DNA of 64,000 nucleotides, from positions 50,171,026 through 50,235,025 of the forward strand of contig OY978529.1 of the NCBI GenBank assembly GCA_963854835.1. Direction: 5' to 3'. The notes under the pieces were generated by a model, which saw nothing but the letters and a program-made list of their open reading frames with translations, had not been told where the DNA came from and made no database searches. Positions 60,382 through 64,000 of this stretch are shown in pieces. This DNA comes from Megamerina dolium (taxonomy: Eukaryota; Arthropoda; Insecta; Diptera; Megamerinidae). The translations under genes and the position numbers were made by a program. Position 1 is the first letter of the stretch; each line of letters begins with the position of its first letter.

Positions 60382-61675
60382 CATTCTGTCAAATAAGTAC
60401 CCGGAAATTTGAAATAAAACACAATCAACTTATCAATCATCTAAATTTATTATATCCCCTTCAAAATAGGCCCCTTCTGAGGCAATACAATTCTTCCAAC
60501 GAACAATCCAATCATCGAAACACTTTTTAAAGCTATATTCCGGGATGGCCTTCAGTTCTCGTTGCGAATTAGTTTTGATGTCTTCAATGCTCTCAAAACG
60601 GGTTCCACGAAGTGGTAATTTGAGTTTTGGAAACAGGAAAAAGTCACACGGGGCCATATCTGGAGAGTACGGTGGTTGTTCGATGATATTTGTTGAATTT
60701 TTGTTCAAAAACTCGTTCACAATGATCGCTTTGTGCGCTGGTGCATTATCGTGGTGCAAAATTCAACTGTTGTTCCGCCACAAATCTGGTCTTTTGCGAC
60801 GAACATTCTCTCTCAAACGCCTCATAACGCCAAGATAATATTCTTTATTGACGGTTTGGCCCTACGGTAAGAATTCCGAATGAACAACACCACGAATATC
60901 GAAGAAAACGGTCAGCATAACCTTGATTTTTGATTTGCTTTGGCGCGGTTTTTTCGGTTTCGGCTCATTTTTGGCGCGCCATTCCGATGATTGTTGACTT
61001 GTTTGCATGTCGTACTCGAAAACCCATGTCTCGTCACCAGTTATGATGCGTTCGATGAACGTTGGATCGGAATTTACGCGTTCAAGCATGTCTTCAGCCA
61101 CTTCAGAAAATTCAGATCTTTTGGCACCAATCGCGCTGCAACTTTCCACATACCCAAAACATCAACCAAAATATGACGAGCGGTCTCATGAGACATGTTC
61201 ATTTCTTGGGCTATCTCTCGCAAACTATAATGACGATTTTCGAGCACCATTTCCTTTATTTTGTCGACGTTTTCTTCAGTTGAAGAGGTCGAAGGCCCTC
61301 CTGAACCTGGCAAATCGTTCACTTCTTCTCGCCCCTCTTTGAACGATTTATACCAATCGTAAACTTGAGATTTCGACATGGTTGAATCACCAAATGTTTT
61401 TTTCAACATTTCCAACGTTTTGGCACAAGAAATTTCGTTTGAAACACAAACTCTTTGTTCGATATTTTTATCCATAGTAAAAATCGCAACGCACACATAA
61501 GATTGACTTGTTCCTAATGACGCCGTAACCAAACTAAATGACACATAGCAATAAAAATTCACAGAATAGTGGCTGACAGTTGTGCCAACCTGGGAAAAAA
61601 AATTTTTTTGAAATATTCTCAGAGGGAAAATTAAAAATGAGAATTTCCGATTTCCGGGTACTTATTTGACAGAAT
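60382..61675 (-). mobile_element. Near-full-length mariner with inactivated transposase gene
   Basis: 1294 bp, flanked by TA (60380-60381, 61676-61677), with inverted termini CATTCTGTCAAATAAGTACC. On the minus strand the transposase starts near 61475 (MDKNIEQRV) and contains the helix-turn-helix (MSKSQVYDWYKSFKEGREE), IITGDETWVFEYD (first catalytic Asp, about 61030-61065), HHDNAPAHK (second, about 60730-60757) and QPPYSPDMAPCDFFLF (third, about 60635-60685), ending AYFEGDIINLDD* at 60433. Order and spacing fit a DD34D-type mariner. At least one frameshift (around 61110) and two stops (about 60862 and 60764) break it. It gave rise to the fold-back derivative at 50882-51435. Confidence 0.92.
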
Positions 61676-61677
61676 GT

Positions 61678-62640
61678 ATGATTTCGAATTCATAGAAAAT
61701 ATTTTATACAATTCGGAGAAAAGCGTATTAATAAGGTAGTTCCATTAGAACATTTGTATCATTTTTTAATTGTTTAATTATTTTTTTTTTTCACATTATC
61801 AACAGTATTTACATATATTTTGTATTTATTTATTTATTTATTTTTATTTGTTTTTGCATAATGCAATAATGAAAAGAATTAAGATAAACCCCGTAGCTAT
61901 AGTCAAAGTTAAGATTATACATATTAAAGTTAAAATCGTCTTTTTGACAGTTTTATGTATGAGAAATATATCAAACAAGTCGATTTTAATTTTCGAATAA
62001 TTAATATAAAGCTTAAACAACTATATATGCCAATGCTGTGTGCTGTAGAGAAAAACAAGAAAGGCATATTTTTGTACCTTTTTTGGGGGAATTTTGTAAA
62101 GAGGAATTAAGTAAAGAGAACATCATTGCCAATAAGACTGTCTTAGTTTTAATGCACCATGTTTTAAGATGATCTTAACTTTTAACTATAATTAAGGGGC
62201 CATACAGTTTTATAGTGTTGTCGAATGTAGCCTTAGCGATACGTCTTTATTAGTGTTTTGGATTTTCGGATAAAGTAAAAAACTTGTATGGAACATTCGA
62301 TATTATTAACTCCATTTATAAATTGAATTAATAGTAAATAGTCAAAATACAATTCTAACTTATCATCGTCTTGTGTTTATTAATTTTCCATACCAAAATT
62401 TGTCAAATAGTTGATACTATGTATTTCTAAGATGAAACTTTCTTTTCGATTTTAAATATTAAATTATATTCTTGATTTTTTCAAGAGTTCTTAATTTATA
62501 TTTTCGAAATTGTTAAATTTTAAGCAGCTTACATCTTTATGTCAATTATTTAGTCAGTGATTTTCTTTTACATCAGTATAAAAATTTATCGCCGTTGTAG
62601 AGTTCAACATTCCAATTATATGTAAGAAAGTAAAAGCAAA
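61678..62640. other. AT-rich non-coding stretch
   Basis: (TTTA)n near 61825-61848. A patch at about 62330-62430 (AGTCAAAATACAATTCTAAC ... TTGTCAAATAGTTGATACTA) resembles a diverged copy of the 122-bp palindrome at 36147. No gene. Confidence 0.4.
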
Positions 62641-62649
62641 ATTCTTGTA

Positions 62650-62940
62650 ATCGCAGATGTTAACACGCTCTTATTTTTTTAAAACAATTTCGGCACTTTT
62701 GGAGCCAAACGAGAAAGGACTCAATTGAGGTCCAGTTGGTTCTTAAAATCGCTTGAATCGGCCGAAACATTTTTTCGGTGATATTAGCAACGCCTCTAAA
62801 TTCTATGATTTTTTTATGTGATTCCCGTCAGTTTATGTCAATGATCGTGCAGCTCGATCTTCGTTTTCAACACGTACGTTGACCTTTTGAAAAAATCTGT
62901 ACCACACATTTGTCACACATCCTTCACTAAAAACAGTTTG
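62650..62940 (-). mobile_element. Possible mariner N-terminal remnant
   Basis: The minus strand reads TNVWYRFFQKVNVRVENEDRAARS and, in the same general order, a segment ending NITEKMFRPIQAIL, similar to the helix-turn-helix linker of mariner transposases. Weak and interrupted by stops. Confidence 0.35.
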
Positions 62941-63261
62941 TAACAGTGCCCGAAATCAAGGTCTTAACGCTATTTTACAATTTTCGAGAAAATTATATCC
63001 AAGATTCCGGAAAATTTTTAATCACGGTAGTATATACTTCTGGAGAGCCTTGTCTGGCTGCTTTTCTAATCCTACTGTGTGTGATATATTGTATTTGCAT
63101 GTTTAAGGCTATGTTATCTAATCTTCCTAATCTTAGTCAGAGATTACTGTCGGAAAAAGTAACGTTATGATGTATTTAATGAATAATTTTGTTTTCTTTC
63201 TGACTATATTTAACGCTGGCATTTATTAATATTTCGATTCTACTTGGGAAATATGTACGCA

Positions 63262-64000
63262 TTATGTCTCGAAGATAGTATCTTTCAAATGGTGCCCATT
63301 GATTGCTTCGACCTGAAGTGCTCTTTCCAGAGTATTTTTCATTACTTTTCTTAAAATCATAAGTTCCAGCGCCCTCACGTCTTCTCGGATATTGTGCTTA
63401 AGTTGTTGGATAGTTTTTGAATTATTGACATACATCTTATCTTTTAGGTAGCCCCAAAAGAAAAATCGTGATCCGTTAAAACGGGCGAACGCGGTGACCA
63501 ATTAAACTCAGAAAAAATGCGATTTTATTTGATTTCCAAAAATTTGGCGCCACAGTTAGAGTCATAGTTGGATGAGCTTGTTAGTACCACAATTCTGGAT
63601 TGTTCTCTAATTCCGTCCTTAAGAAATTTACAATCATTGCCCGGTATTGAATGCCATTCACATTGAATGCTCCAATGATCCTTTCTTGAAGTTATTCCAC
63701 ATCATACTGTGTATCTAAGTGAGTACATTTGATGTTCGCTAATTATTCTTGAATTTTGAGCACCCCATATTCAGAAATTTTGTTTATTCATGTGACCATT
63801 GAGGTGAAAATGGGCCTCATCGCTAGTTATGAGTTTGTGAAAAAACTCGTTGTTTTCTAGGCACAATTTTTTAAAAACGGCGACTATATTGAATGCGTGT
63901 ATTTGTGCATCATTTGGTTTTAACCCGTAAATCCATGGAATCTTATATGGGGAAAAGATGTAACTTATGTACAATTTTTTGCAAAGACCGCCTAAACATC
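63262..64000 (-). mobile_element. Mariner-like element (DEAHFH type), cut by the window edge
   Basis: The minus strand from the window edge reads LCLENNEFFHKLITSDEAHF, HLNGHMNKQNF (about 63771-63870) and then, further down, FFFWGYLKDKMYVNNSKTI (about 63400-63470) and a C-terminal helix to 63262. Same family as 16778, 25108 and 53007. Frames are broken between the blocks. Confidence 0.8.

Overview
This window is nuclear DNA of a higher dipteran, most likely a tephritid-type fruit fly. The evidence is multi-exon genes with GT..AG introns, AT-rich non-coding DNA full of CAA/CAT/TG microsatellites, fly orthologues with high similarity (dock, an ITM2/BRICHOS gene, PGAP2, RCC1L, PEX12), and a heavy load of mariner/Tc1 elements with TA target sites. 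There are no bacterial-type operons, CRISPR arrays or functional RNA genes. The species assignment is inference.

Layout. (1) 1-9.4 kb is a compact cluster of housekeeping genes: the 3' part of PEX12 (+), PGAP2 (-, two exons), an ITM2/BRI gene (+, three exons, 2.4-kb first intron) and RCC1L (-, two exons). PEX12/PGAP2 and ITM2/RCC1L face tail to tail; PGAP2/ITM2 face head to head. (2) 9.4-40.2 kb has no convincing protein gene. It is filled with remnants of mariner/Tc1 transposons, non-LTR retrotransposons (RT and RNase H pieces), a 153-bp satellite, two other tandem repeats and small inverted-repeat elements. It lies directly upstream of dock and is probably largely its first intron plus promoter. 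(3) 40.4-46.9 kb holds the complete coding region of dreadlocks (dock, the Nck adaptor: SH3-SH3-SH3-SH2) in five coding exons. A long form (571 aa) and a short form (430 aa) share four exons and differ in start codon. The 4.45-kb second intron carries a fold-back element and a SINE. (4) 46.9-64 kb is the dock 3' UTR region followed by repeat-rich DNA: a MITE, an R1/LOA-like RT remnant, a fold-back mariner derivative, several mariners, SINE copies, and a complex 1.6-kb element with a GGAC microsatellite.

The genes are not functionally coupled. PEX12 acts in peroxisomal protein import, PGAP2 in GPI-anchor remodelling, RCC1L in mitochondria, ITM2 in the secretory pathway and Dock in axon-guidance signalling. 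From memory, their Drosophila melanogaster orthologues lie near one another at 21D-E on Muller element B, which would make this conserved microsynteny.

The most interesting non-genic items are a dispersed tRNA-derived SINE family (five recognisable copies, a rare class in flies), a fold-back transposon made of 21-bp subrepeats inside dock, a mariner derivative whose two ends are inverted copies of the same end, and a 153-bp (51-codon) satellite that stays open on one strand.
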